NCBI GenBank assembly: GCA_018823415.1
Contig: JAHJIN010000585.1
Location: 1 to 45,238, forward strand
Source of the DNA: Chloroflexota bacterium
GTDB lineage: Bacteria > Chloroflexota > JAHJIN01
Direction: 5' to 3'
DNA: 45,238 nucleotides
A program made the translations under genes and the position numbers. Positions 1 to 7,361 of this stretch are shown here, one piece after another. The notes beneath the pieces were generated by a model. The model did not search any database, was not told the origin of the DNA, and saw nothing but the letters and a program-made list of their open reading frames with translations. Position 1 is the first letter of the stretch, and every line of letters starts with the position of its first letter.

Positions 1-136
1 CCCTGTCCGATGGGTGTTGAAAGGGCCAATTCCTGGTTGACATCGCCCCAGACCCCTGGGAACAACGGTCCGCCAGTCGACCCTCGCCAGGGTCAGCCCG
101 GCTGCGTACTGGAGAAGGGGGTTTTTCAGCACTCTC

Positions 137-1438
137 CTAGGGCGATAGACGGTCCAGGTCACGGGGGAACAAGGTCGTCTCGCGCAGGTTTTGCGCGCCG
201 GTGAGCTGCATCACGAACCGCTCTAGACCGATGGCAAAGCCGCCGTGGGGCGGCATACCGTAGCGGAAGGCTTGCAGATAGCCTTCGAAGGGCGTCAGGT
301 CCGAGATGCCCTGCGCGGCCAGAGCGGCGACATGGTCCTCATACCGGTGCAGGCGTTGGCCGCCGGTGACCAGCTCGGTGCCCCGGAACAACAGGTCAAA
401 GCTGTTGGAGTATCGAGGGTCGGCCGGATTGGGATGGGTGTAAAATGGGCGTTTCGCCATGGGATAGCCGGTCACAAACAAAAAGTCCGACTGGTGCTCT
501 GCCCTGGCCCACTTGCCCAGCCAACGCTCGTGCTGGGGGGCCAGGTCTGGCTCGCCACGACAGTCCTCGCCGTGCCGTTCGTAGATAAATTGCTGGGCAT
601 CGGGAAAGTAGATGTGCGGGATTGTCTCCGGCGCCAGTGACATCTGGACGTCGAGCAACGCCAGGTCGCCGGCGTATTGGTCCTGCAAATGGGCCAAGAT
701 GTCCTTGATTACCCGGGTCAGCACGCGCATCACGTCCAGGTGATCGCAGATAAAGCCCATCTCGGCGTCCAGGCTCACGTACTCGTTGACGTGCCGCGCC
801 GTGTTGTGGGGCTCGGCGCGAAAGACCGGGCCTACCTCATAGACCCGCTCGAAAACGCCCACCATGACCTCTTTGTAAAACTGTGGGCTTTGCGCCAGGT
901 ACGCCGGGCGCCCAAAATAGTCGAGCTTGAACACGTTGGTGCCGCTCTCGGTGGCGGATTCGACGATCTTGGGCGAGGCAATCTCGACAAAGCCCTGCTC
1001 GTCCAGGGTGCGGCGAAATCCGGCCATGACGCCGGCAGCCAGGCGAAATAGCGCTCGCTTTTCCAGGTTGCGCAGTCCCACCGGCGCGTGGTTGAGGAAC
1101 GTGTCCAGGTGCACGTTGAGCACCGGCTTGTTGATGGGGAACGGCAACCCCTCCGAGACCTTGGACAGGACGGTGATCCGGGGCTCGTGGACCTCGAACC
1201 CGCCGGGGGCCTGCGGCTCTGCTACCACCATCCCTTCCACCTCCACCACGCTCTCGGGCAATGCGCCGTCCAGTTGCTCGAGGTCAGACTTGGTCAGCAC
1301 CACCTGGGAGATGCCAGAGGCGTCGCGCAGGCGGAGAAAGTTGACCTTGCCCAGCAGGCGCAGGTTGTGCACCCAGCCGGCCAGCTTGACCCGCTGGCCC
1401 GCGTGGTGTTCCAGTTCAGAGCCGAGTACGCGTTCCAT
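137..1438 (-). CDS. aspS: Aspartyl-tRNA synthetase, archaeal type, predicted non-discriminating
   Basis: Class II synthetase of 433 residues that charges tRNA with aspartate in the cytoplasm. It has the short archaeal/eukaryotic layout without the long bacterial insertion: an N-terminal OB-fold anticodon domain (about 1-100), motif 2 around FRAEPHNTARHVNEY with SLDAEMGF, and motif 3 GGFAIGLERF near the C-terminus. The discriminating T. kodakarensis enzyme has Trp26 and Lys85; here the aligned positions are His24 and Pro78, the pair seen in non-discriminating enzymes that also make Asp-tRNA(Asn). This implies that a GatCAB amidotransferase is present elsewhere. The ATG at 1438 was chosen because homology begins there and GAGGG precedes it. 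The frame stays open to 1621, but that extension runs through a perfect hairpin and a dispersed repeat. AsnRS is less likely given the motif 2 sequence. Confidence 0.9.
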   Translation of the reverse strand: MERVLGSELEHHAGQRVKLAGWVHNLRLLGKVNFLRLRDASGISQVVLTKSDLEQLDGALPESVVEVEGMVVAEPQAPGGFEVHEPRITVLSKVSEGLPFPINKPVLNVHLDTFLNHAPVGLRNLEKRALFRLAAGVMAGFRRTLDEQGFVEIASPKIVESATESGTNVFKLDYFGRPAYLAQSPQFYKEVMVGVFERVYEVGPVFRAEPHNTARHVNEYVSLDAEMGFICDHLDVMRVLTRVIKDILAHLQDQYAGDLALLDVQMSLAPETIPHIYFPDAQQFIYERHGEDCRGEPDLAPQHERWLGKWARAEHQSDFLFVTGYPMAKRPFYTHPNPADPRYSNSFDLLFRGTELVTGGQRLHRYEDHVAALAAQGISDLTPFEGYLQAFRYGMPPHGGFAIGLERFVMQLTGAQNLRETTLFPRDLDRLSP

Positions 1439-1460
1439 GTCGTTTCCCTCGACAATAGGA

Positions 1461-1491
1461 CCGTAGGGCAAGATGCTATCTTGCCCTACGG
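1461..1491. repeat. Perfect 14-bp palindrome with 3-nt loop in the aspS leader
   Basis: Arms CCGTAGGGCAAGAT and ATCTTGCCCTACGG are separated by GCT. The hairpin lies about 23 bases upstream of the aspS ATG. There is no U-tract after it, so it is not an ordinary terminator. It may be a leader hairpin or one copy of a short mobile palindrome. The triplet loop is shared with the palindromes inside the dikinase gene near 15.3 kb. Confidence 0.75.
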
Positions 1492-1550
1492 CCGGCTGAT
1501 TTTCGTTCCCCCCATCTCGCCGGTTCCCGGTCTCCCGCACCGCCGCTGCC

Positions 1551-1613
1551 AGCTCGTACAACTCGGCCAGGTCCAGCCGCCCGCAGGAGCGAAATAGCCG
1601 GCTGGCCTCCTCG
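1551..1613 (-). repeat. Dispersed repeat, copy A
   Basis: This 63-bp stretch aligns without gaps to 2241-2303, 48 of 63 positions being identical by hand count. On the minus strand both copies read as related peptides in the same frame: SRLFRSCGRLDLAELYEL here and SRRFCSCNRPDLADEIEL in copy B. The shared frame suggests a coding origin or a domesticated peptide repeat. The 422-base stretch 1439-1860 holds no convincing gene, only this repeat and the hairpins. Confidence 0.6.
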
Positions 1614-1832
1614 ACGGGCACACATGCGACAGCCTCCCGAAGCGCAGCGAGAGACTACCCCTCTCCCGCTACGCTGGACTACACGCAGTATCCTGTGGAT
1701 AGTTCCAGTGGGGGAGGTTTGGAGCGGGGAAGAGGGAAAACGAGTTCATTTTCGCGCTAGCGTGCGCCGGCTGCAACACATTGTTAAGCACCGGGTACTC
1801 GAGTAAGCGATCTCCGAATTATGGACATCGCT

Positions 1833-1860
1833 CGGTAGCATGACCTTGTTCATGCTACCG
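1833..1860 (-). terminator. Hairpin directly after the ABM-domain gene
   Basis: Arms CGGTAGCATGA and TCATGCTACCG (11 bp, 6-nt loop) begin right after the stop codon of the minus-strand gene ending at 1861. There is no clear U-run on the distal side, so it is either a weak terminator or an RNA 3' stabiliser. Confidence 0.4.
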
Positions 1861-2163
1861 TTACTTTCGGTCAACAGGCACCCATCTACCAAATTCCATT
1901 TTTGCTTTCATCCCTCTCCCTCCGGCGTCATCTTTGGCCTGCCGGTAGGATGAATTCGTCGTCCACGCTCGCAAGGCATCTTCCGTCTCCCACCATGATA
2001 TCGTGACTAGGGTCAACGGCTCATTCACTGCTCGCGCTACAATCAGACGCTGAAAGCCTGGCTGTGCCTCATAGGATCTCGTCATACCCTCCGCCATATC
2101 TGCAAACCGCTGGGCTTCTTCCTCACTCGCCACAGTATAAATAGCTGTGCTCAAAACCGACAT
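1861..2163 (-). CDS. Antibiotic biosynthesis monooxygenase (ABM) domain protein
   Basis: A 100-residue protein with the size and pattern of the dimeric alpha-beta barrel ABM fold: an N-terminal strand (STAIYTVASEEEAQRF), the EAQPGFQRLIVARA segment, then TISWWETEDALRAW, typical of the ABM helix region. Family members act as small cofactor-independent monooxygenases, haem-degrading enzymes or stress proteins, so the substrate cannot be predicted. The start is supported by an excellent AAGGAGGTG site 4 to 5 bases upstream. It stands alone, with repeat copy B on its upstream side and a hairpin after its stop. Confidence 0.75.
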   Translation of the reverse strand: MSVLSTAIYTVASEEEAQRFADMAEGMTRSYEAQPGFQRLIVARAVNEPLTLVTISWWETEDALRAWTTNSSYRQAKDDAGGRGMKAKMEFGRWVPVDRK

Positions 2164-2240
2164 CCTTCACCTCCTTCAATATAACATACTATAAATCTCT
2201 GTAGAAACGTCTTTTAGTTCAAGTCCACCGCTCGTTCTCA

Positions 2241-2303
2241 AGCTCGATCTCGTCGGCCAGGTCCGGCCGATTGCAGGAGCAAAAGCGCCGGCTCGCCTCC
2301 GCC
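2241..2303 (-). repeat. Dispersed repeat, copy B
   Basis: Second copy of the 63-bp element at 1551-1613, located between the acyl-CoA mutase stop and the ABM gene. A minus-strand frame reads through it (…SRRFCSCNRPDLADEIEL…) and stops soon after at 2219. It has no start or ribosome site of its own, so it looks like a fragment rather than a gene. Confidence 0.6.
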
Positions 2304-2339
2304 ACCTGCTCCCCGCCGGCCGGGTTCCCCCGAGTCCGC

Positions 2340-4019
2340 CTACAGGAACACCGGTTCCCGGTACTCGCCAAACACGTCGCGAAAGACCCGGCAGATCTCG
2401 CCCAGGGTGGCATAGGCTCGCACGGCGTCCAGGATGGCCGGCATCATGTTGTCGGTGCCCTCGGCGGCGCGTCGCAGGGCCGCCAGGCAGCGTTGCACCT
2501 CGTCATTGTCGCGCTCGGCGCGGATCCGGGCCAGCCGGGCGCGCTGCCGCCGCTCGCCCTCTGGGTCCATCTGGAGCAACGGAATGCGCAGTGGTTCGTC
2601 GGTGGTGTATTCGTTCACGCCTACCACGACGCGCCGTTGCGTTTCGATCTCGTGCTGGTAGCGTGACGCACTGTCGGCAATCTCGCGCTGGAAAAAGCCC
2701 TTCTGGAGGGCCGGGATCACGCCGCCCAGGACATCGATGCGCCGGAAATACTCGCGCGCGTCGGCTTCCATCTCGTTGGTCAGCGCCTCCACGAAATAGC
2801 TGCCGCCCAGTGGGTCCACGGTGTTGGTGACGCCGGACTCGTGGGCGATGACCTGCTGCGTGCGCAAGGCCACGCGCACCGCGTACTCGGAGGGCAGGGC
2901 CAGGGCCTCGTCCATGCTGTTGGTGTGCAGGCTTTGCGTGCCGCCTAGCACCGCCGCCAACGCCTGGATGGCCGTGCGGACGACATTGTTCTCCGGCTGG
3001 GTGGCCGTGAGGGAGCAGCCGGCCGTTTGGGTGTGGAAACGCAACCACCACGAGCGGGGGTTCTTGGCCCCAAAGGTGTGCCGCATCTCGTGCGCCCAGA
3101 TGCGCCGCGCGGCCCTGAACTTGGCAATCTCTTCAAAAAAGTCATTGTGCGAGTTGAAGAAAAAGCTCAGGCGCGGCGCGAACTCGTCTACGTCCAGGCC
3201 GCGCTCGACGCCCCAGCGCACGTATTCCAGGCCGTCGGCCAGGGTAAAGGCCAGCTCTTGTGCGGCGGTGGCCCCGGCCTCGCGGATGTGATAGCCCGAG
3301 ATAGAGATGGTGTTCCAGCGGGGCAGATGCTGCGAGCCAAACTCGAACGTGTCTACCACCAGGCGCATGGATGGCGCCGGGGGAAAGATGAATTCCTTCT
3401 GGGCGATGTATTCCTTCAAGATATCGTTCTGAATGGTGCCGCCCAGCACGTGCATGGGGATGCCGCGCTTTTCGGCGGCGGCGATGTACATGGCCCAGGT
3501 GACGGCCGCCGGTGAGTTGATGGTCATGGACGTGGTGATTTCGTCCACCGGGATGCCGTCAAAGAGGAACTCCATGTCGGCCAGGGAACTCACGGCCACG
3601 CCGCACTTGCCAAACTCGCCCTCAGCCTCAGGGTCGTCGGTGTCGTAGCCGTAGAGGGTGGGCATGTCAAACGCCACGGAAAGGCCGGTCTCGCCGTGCT
3701 CCAGCAGGTACTTGTAGCGGGCGTTGGTTTCTTCGGCCGTGCCAAACCCGGCAAACATGCGCATGGTCCAGAGCCGGCCCCGGTGCATGGTGGGATGGAC
3801 GCCGCGCAGGTATGGGTATTCGCCGGGGAGCCCGATGTCGCGCTGATAGTCCTGGTCGGCCACATCCAGCGGGGAATAGAGCCGGCGGATGGGCCGGCTA
3901 CTGGTGGTGATAAAAGCTTCCTGCCGCTCCGGGGCCTTGTCCAGGGTCTGACGCAGGGTGGTTTCGGTCCACTCGCGGTAGACGTCATCCAGGTCTTTCA
4001 AGCGTACCGGATCAAACAT
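2340..4019 (-). CDS. Acyl-CoA mutase large subunit, isobutyryl-CoA-mutase-like
   Basis: A 559-residue catalytic (TIM-barrel) subunit of a coenzyme-B12 carbon-skeleton mutase. It contains [27 protein letters not shown] and the HTNSMDEA signature. It stops after the barrel (…[10 protein letters not shown]), so the cobalamin-binding domain must be a separate subunit, which is not in the window. Counted against P. shermanii MutB, the two substrate-selecting positions are Phe89 (Tyr in MutB) and Gln207 (Arg in MutB). Phe plus Gln is the isobutyryl-CoA mutase combination, so interconversion of isobutyryl- and n-butyryl-CoA is predicted rather than methylmalonyl-CoA/succinyl-CoA. The ATG at 4019 follows AGGAGG by 7 bases; an in-frame extension to 4097 would overlap hicA. 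Automated annotation would probably say methylmalonyl-CoA mutase. Confidence 0.85.
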   Translation of the reverse strand: MFDPVRLKDLDDVYREWTETTLRQTLDKAPERQEAFITTSSRPIRRLYSPLDVADQDYQRDIGLPGEYPYLRGVHPTMHRGRLWTMRMFAGFGTAEETNARYKYLLEHGETGLSVAFDMPTLYGYDTDDPEAEGEFGKCGVAVSSLADMEFLFDGIPVDEITTSMTINSPAAVTWAMYIAAAEKRGIPMHVLGGTIQNDILKEYIAQKEFIFPPAPSMRLVVDTFEFGSQHLPRWNTISISGYHIREAGATAAQELAFTLADGLEYVRWGVERGLDVDEFAPRLSFFFNSHNDFFEEIAKFRAARRIWAHEMRHTFGAKNPRSWWLRFHTQTAGCSLTATQPENNVVRTAIQALAAVLGGTQSLHTNSMDEALALPSEYAVRVALRTQQVIAHESGVTNTVDPLGGSYFVEALTNEMEADAREYFRRIDVLGGVIPALQKGFFQREIADSASRYQHEIETQRRVVVGVNEYTTDEPLRIPLLQMDPEGERRQRARLARIRAERDNDEVQRCLAALRRAAEGTDNMMPAILDAVRAYATLGEICRVFRDVFGEYREPVFL

Positions 4020-4063
4020 TCTTTGCCTCCTGCTCGCCGGTCGGTCCAAATCGCTATCAAGCG

Positions 4064-4252
4064 TCATTGGGCCGGTGGTATTCCAAGGTCTTGGCATATT
4101 TTCTTGGCCAGGATGTCACTGATTTCCCTGTGTCAGGGAACTGCCGACCGCTTGTTTGGCGGCGGGTTATGCCACCAGGAATGACGTCGGCCCTCTCTCA
4201 GCAACTCGCAGCCATGAGCGCGGAGATGCCGGACCAGCGCGCTCCGTTTCAT
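4064..4252 (-). pseudogene. hicA: hicA toxin gene interrupted by an in-frame TGA
   Basis: The ATG at 4252 overlaps the hicB stop in an ATGA. It opens a frame reading MKRSALVRHLRAHGCELL, then REGRRHSWWHNPPPNKRSAVP, which is the HicA mRNA-interferase fold with its catalytic His (His24). The frame hits TGA at 4133-4135 after 39 codons. Beyond that TGA the same frame continues with clear HicA C-terminal sequence, [18 protein letters not shown], to a TGA at 4064-4066 (62 codons in all). A single CGA-to-TGA change would explain this. The toxin is probably inactive; a truncated 39-residue product or an assembly error are the alternatives. Confidence 0.8.
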
Positions 4253-4461
4253 GCAGCAACTCGCTCTTCCTGGTAATCTGCGCCAGCGGCAGTGATGGCT
4301 TCCTGGCGGTTAAACTCGAGCGCTTCTCGCAGTGTGATCCTGAGGCTCTCTACCAGTTGATCATGTGACGCTTCTTGACAGTTTACTCCCGGGATTTCTG
4401 CTATCCAACCGATCCACCAATTGCCATCTTGCCTGATCACGGCTGTGTACGTGTTGCCCAT
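4249..4461 (-). CDS. hicB: HicB-family antitoxin, short form
   Basis: A 70-residue HicB-like protein beginning MGNTYTAVIRQDGNWWIGW and continuing through IPGVNCQEASHDQLVESL to a C-terminal helix with EALEF. This is the partial RNase-H-like antitoxin fold that neutralises HicA. It lacks the C-terminal ribbon-helix-helix or HTH DNA-binding domain of longer HicB proteins, so autoregulation by this protein alone is doubtful. It lies upstream of, and overlaps by four bases, the interrupted hicA. With the toxin broken, it may be an orphan antitoxin or be decaying. The ribosome site is weak (GGAAGTGG). Confidence 0.85.
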   Translation of the reverse strand: MGNTYTAVIRQDGNWWIGWIAEIPGVNCQEASHDQLVESLRITLREALEFNRQEAITAAGADYQEERVAA

Positions 4462-4516
4462 GAAACCACTTCCATCGTGTCGCAGGTCTCACACCACGCG
4501 CATTACGTGTCACGCC

Positions 4517-5110
4517 CTACGGCATGGCATAGCTATAGCCGGGCAAGATGGTCCACTGCTCCGGGGGCCAGTAGCAAAGTACGGCGCGCCCTACGATGTA
4601 CCGCAGGGGCAGCGCCCCCCAAGAACGCGAGTCGCTGGAATTGCCCCGGTTGTCGCCCATCACAAAGACCGTATCCTCGGGCACCACCCCCGTATAGCGC
4701 GACGTAGTTTGGGCTCGCAAGTACGGCTCGTCCAGTTGCACCCCGTCGGCATATACCGCGCCGTCGCGGATCTCGAGGGTTTCTCCGGGCAGGCCAATGA
4801 TGCGCTTCACATAATCGTCGCTGGGGTTGTTGGGGTAGTGAAAGACGATGATGTCGCCCCGGGCCGGCGCGTGCAGTCGATACTCGATCTTGTTCACCAG
4901 CAGGTATTGGCCCTGGTGCAGGTTGGGCTCCATGCTGGATCCCAACACCTTGTAGTTCTGGATGCCGATCTGAACCACGAAAAAGATAAACAGCGTGATG
5001 ACAGCCGTTTCCAGGACTTCGCGCAAGACGCCCTGCCACCACTCGCGCAGGGTCAGGACCGGGGCTTCGGCTACTGTAGCCAATGTTTGGGATTCATGAC
5101 GCTGGGTCAA
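4517..5110 (-). CDS. lepB: Signal peptidase I, second tandem copy
   Basis: A 197-residue membrane serine protease that removes signal peptides from Sec-exported proteins. It has a cytoplasmic N-terminus, one membrane segment (about 32-51, VLETAVITLFIFFVVQIGI), the catalytic Ser59 in GSSMEP, the general-base Lys102 in YVKRIIGLPGE, and the C-terminal GDNRGNSSDSR box. It follows a close paralogue with a 30-base gap containing GAGGTG, so the two are almost certainly cotranscribed. All catalytic residues are present. Confidence 0.92.
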   Translation of the reverse strand: MTQRHESQTLATVAEAPVLTLREWWQGVLREVLETAVITLFIFFVVQIGIQNYKVLGSSMEPNLHQGQYLLVNKIEYRLHAPARGDIIVFHYPNNPSDDYVKRIIGLPGETLEIRDGAVYADGVQLDEPYLRAQTTSRYTGVVPEDTVFVMGDNRGNSSDSRSWGALPLRYIVGRAVLCYWPPEQWTILPGYSYAMP

Positions 5111-5140
5111 GGTACACCTCTTGAAACGGCCAGACCCGAA

Positions 5141-5740
5141 TTATTGGGCCGGTGCATTATAAGCATAGCTGGGCAAAATCGACCACCGACTAGGCGGCCA
5201 ATAACTCAGCGCAGCGCGCCCCACAATGTTGGGAATGGGCAGCGGCCCCCACGACCGGGAATCGCTCGAGTTGCCCCGATTATCGCCCATGACAAAGAGG
5301 GCATTCGCTGGCACCACTCCATCATAGTGGGACATGGTCTTGCTTTGTAAATACGGTTCGTTCAGGCGCGTCCCGTCGATGTATACGTCGCCGCCCCGGA
5401 CCTCGATATGCTCGCCGGGCAGGCCAATGACGCGCTTGATCAGCGGGATGCCGCCGGGGTCGCTGGGCGGATCAAACACGACGACGTCGCCCCGGGCCGG
5501 CGACCGCAGCCAGTATTCGAACTTGGTCACCAGCATGTATTGCCCCTCGTAGAGCGTGGGCTCCATGCTATACCCCAGCACCTCATAGTTCTGGATCACC
5601 AGTTGCATCACGAAAAAGATAAACAACGCGATGACGATGGTTTCCAACACCTCGCGTAGCATGCCTTTCCAGGCATGAGTCCAAGACTCGGTCTCGGGAC
5701 TGTCGACGGTTGTGATGTGGGGGTCATTCGAACTGGTCAA
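5141..5740 (-). CDS. lepB: Signal peptidase I, first tandem copy
   Basis: A 199-residue paralogue of the next gene downstream. It has a single N-terminal membrane segment (about 33-50), catalytic Ser58 in GYSMEP, Lys102 in LIKRVIGLPGE, and the same GDNRGNSSDSRSWG box. The two copies differ around the substrate pocket (PNNPSDDY against PPSDPGGIPL) and at the C-terminus, so they may have separate substrate sets. The start lies about 25 bases after the predicted transcription start of the promoter at 5772-5800. Tandem signal peptidases are known in other bacteria and are not extraordinary by themselves. Confidence 0.92.
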   Translation of the reverse strand: MTSSNDPHITTVDSPETESWTHAWKGMLREVLETIVIALFIFFVMQLVIQNYEVLGYSMEPTLYEGQYMLVTKFEYWLRSPARGDVVVFDPPSDPGGIPLIKRVIGLPGEHIEVRGGDVYIDGTRLNEPYLQSKTMSHYDGVVPANALFVMGDNRGNSSDSRSWGPLPIPNIVGRAALSYWPPSRWSILPSYAYNAPAQ

Positions 5741-5771
5741 AGATATCCCTCAGAAGTTCTCTCGCGCGCTC

Positions 5772-5800
5772 ATTATAGTACATTTCGCGACGAGAGGCAA
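5772..5800 (-). promoter_or_regulatory. Sigma-70-type promoter for the signal peptidase pair
   Basis: On the minus strand TTGCCT (5795-5800) and a perfect TATAAT (5772-5777) are separated by 17 bases. Initiation would fall near 5765, giving a leader of about 25 bases before the first lepB start. Confidence 0.7.
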
Positions 5801-5957
5801 GCACTGGCTCTTATCGGAAGCATGACGTTTTCGCCTTGAGCTTTTCACAGCCCACCGGGTTAAAAGGGCGCACTTGGCATACCGAGCGCCTATCCCTAAC
5901 GTGTTACGATGGCTCGCTCCAACGAGCGCACGTGCTATTCTCAGCATGTATCGCCCC

Positions 5958-6257
5958 TTACCGGTCGCGCTGCCAGCGTTTTTCGGCTCCGTTGTAGGTG
6001 TAATAGCCTCCCCCGCCTTCCACATAGAGATGAGACCGGCGGGTCTCCACGTCCTCATAGAACTCGGCGCCGCAGTGCTCGCAGTGGTAACAGCGTTCGC
6101 GCTCTACGTCGGCGCGCGGTGAAAAGCCTACGTTCCGGCTCGCCAGATTGCGCGGAGGCCGCGGCCCGCTGTGCCAGAGCAGCATCCCGTCGTAGACCAG
6201 GCGATACTCGTCGCATTGGGGGCAGGGGTACAACTGGTCGATGGTCTCGATCCGCAT
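5958..6257 (-). CDS. Small putative zinc-ribbon protein of unknown function
   Basis: A 99-residue protein with two CxxC pairs, CPQC near the N-terminus and CEHC in the middle, which could form one zinc ribbon. The rest is charged and aromatic, with a glycine run (VEGGGGYYTYNG). The ATG at 6257 was chosen because it lies four bases past the upstream stop and follows GTGGAGAG; an upstream in-frame ATG at 6281 would overlap the acetyltransferase gene. It is probably translated with that gene. No family is recognised. Nothing coding is seen in the 217-base gap 5741-5957 apart from the lepB promoter. Confidence 0.6.
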   Translation of the reverse strand: MRIETIDQLYPCPQCDEYRLVYDGMLLWHSGPRPPRNLASRNVGFSPRADVERERCYHCEHCGAEFYEDVETRRSHLYVEGGGGYYTYNGAEKRWQRDR

Positions 6258-6261
6258 CGCT

Positions 6262-7218
6262 TTACTCTCCACTCTCGTCAATCTGGCGGTTCAGCGAGTA
6301 GCAGAACGGCTGAAAGTGCCGCAGCCAGAAACGGTCGGCGAGGACGTTCATTGGCTCGAAATCTACGGCGCATCGCTCATAGCCCTCGGTGTGGGCCCAG
6401 TCCAGTGTTCGGTCGAGCAGGGCAGTGGCGATGCCCCGGCCCCGCATGCGCTCTGTGACGAATGCCCTGATGATGCTGGTGGTCCCGGGATCGTGCATGA
6501 TGGTGCAGGCTTCAGGGTTGGCCGGACCCTGCACCATGTAGGCCACGGCCTCTGCGCCCTGATAGGCCAGCCACACCGCGTGGGCCGGGTCCTCCAACCA
6601 TGCTTTGTGAACGGCGTGCTCCTCTTCCTCGTCGAACGAGAGGAAAATGGGCGCGGCGCGCATGTACTGTCGCAGGGACCGACCGAGCGCCTGCACTGTC
6701 TCGATGTCGTCCGGTTCGGCAGGCCGGATGTCGGCCCGGGCGATAGGTCCCTGCACCGACCCCAGATCGCGTACGGCATCTATCCCGAGCATCCCAGAGC
6801 CGAGCCAGTGCCAGGTGTCGATCCCCTCAGGATCGTTGGCCATCACGGTGATCAGGTGCGTGAAACACCGGTCGGTCACCCAGGAGGCCGCCAGACGGGC
6901 ATACATCTCCTGGTAGATGCGCCGGCTGTCGTCCAGGTCTGCAGCGTTGGCCCATTCGGGGCTGTAGACACTGCGTTTGCCCCGGAACTCGGGGATGACG
7001 AACCCCATAAGAAACCCGGCGAGCCGGCTGCCACGCATTGCCACGACGCCGGGGGCGTGTCCGGCCAAGTTGCGCAGCATCGGCAGTATCGCGGTGATGT
7101 CCTCGTAGCGAGGGGGCAAAGCCGGCACAAGCTCGCGCAATCCCCGAAAGCGGGCGGTCACCAGGGCGGCGGCGTCTTCCAGGTGCTCGTCTCGTAGTGG
7201 GACTATGTTCGATGGCAT
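6262..7218 (-). CDS. Double-domain GNAT acetyltransferase
   Basis: A 318-residue protein. The C-terminal half (about 160-318) is a recognisable GNAT fold: IRPAEPDDIETVQALGRSL at its start and an acetyl-CoA loop in the region TERMRGRGIATALLDRTLDW, followed by VDFEPMN and FWLRHFQPF. The N-terminal half has the size and strand pattern of a second, diverged GNAT domain (VVAMRGSRLAGFLMGFV). The substrate is unknown. The start is supported by CCGGAG seven bases upstream. The preceding region holds two decayed genes, one of which is itself a GNAT start. Confidence 0.8.
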   Translation of the reverse strand: MPSNIVPLRDEHLEDAAALVTARFRGLRELVPALPPRYEDITAILPMLRNLAGHAPGVVAMRGSRLAGFLMGFVIPEFRGKRSVYSPEWANAADLDDSRRIYQEMYARLAASWVTDRCFTHLITVMANDPEGIDTWHWLGSGMLGIDAVRDLGSVQGPIARADIRPAEPDDIETVQALGRSLRQYMRAAPIFLSFDEEEEHAVHKAWLEDPAHAVWLAYQGAEAVAYMVQGPANPEACTIMHDPGTTSIIRAFVTERMRGRGIATALLDRTLDWAHTEGYERCAVDFEPMNVLADRFWLRHFQPFCYSLNRQIDESGE

Positions 7219-7232
7219 TGTCTGCTCCGGTT

Positions 7233-7361
7233 CTATGAGGGTCTTGACCAGGAAAGAACTCGACTGAATCTGTGCTCGACGATGGCGTCCGGTGCGAGGC
7301 TGTGCTCTTGCAGAAAGCCCGGGTCGGCAGGCGTGGCAAACCGCATGGTGAGTTCAGTCAT
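7233..7361 (-). pseudogene. Truncated GNAT-like gene start
   Basis: From an ATG at 7361, behind a strong AAGGAGG, the frame reads MTELTMRFATPADPGFLQEH, which looks like a GNAT first strand and helix. After about 30 residues it runs into RFSRVLSWSRPS and stops at 7233. The normal family is about 150 residues or more. The strong ribosome site in front of a stump, overlapping the stop of another damaged gene, suggests deletion of the body of the gene. Recognition rests on about 20 residues, so the family call is tentative. Confidence 0.45.

Noticed and set aside
1..136. Plus-strand frame from 10 to 204 at the left edge
   Set aside because: It overlaps the end of aspS, has no ribosome site and low-information sequence. 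Nothing else is supported in 1-136.
1439..1680. T-box riboswitch in the aspS leader
   Set aside because: The leader has a strong hairpin, but no AGGGTGG-NACCGCG-type antiterminator sequence or U-run terminator could be found.
2219..2413. A 64-codon minus-strand gene
   Set aside because: Half of it overlaps the mutase in another frame. It has no ribosome site and consists mainly of repeat copy B.
4133..4135. TGA in hicA as a selenocysteine codon
   Set aside because: HicA has no Cys/Sec at this position (an Arg is expected) and no SECIS-like hairpin follows. A nonsense mutation is simpler.
5750..6058. A 102-codon minus-strand frame and an 82-codon plus-strand frame (5874-6122) in the gap after the signal peptidases
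   Set aside because: Both overlap the small CxxC gene, which has a ribosome site and operon spacing. Neither shows a family motif.
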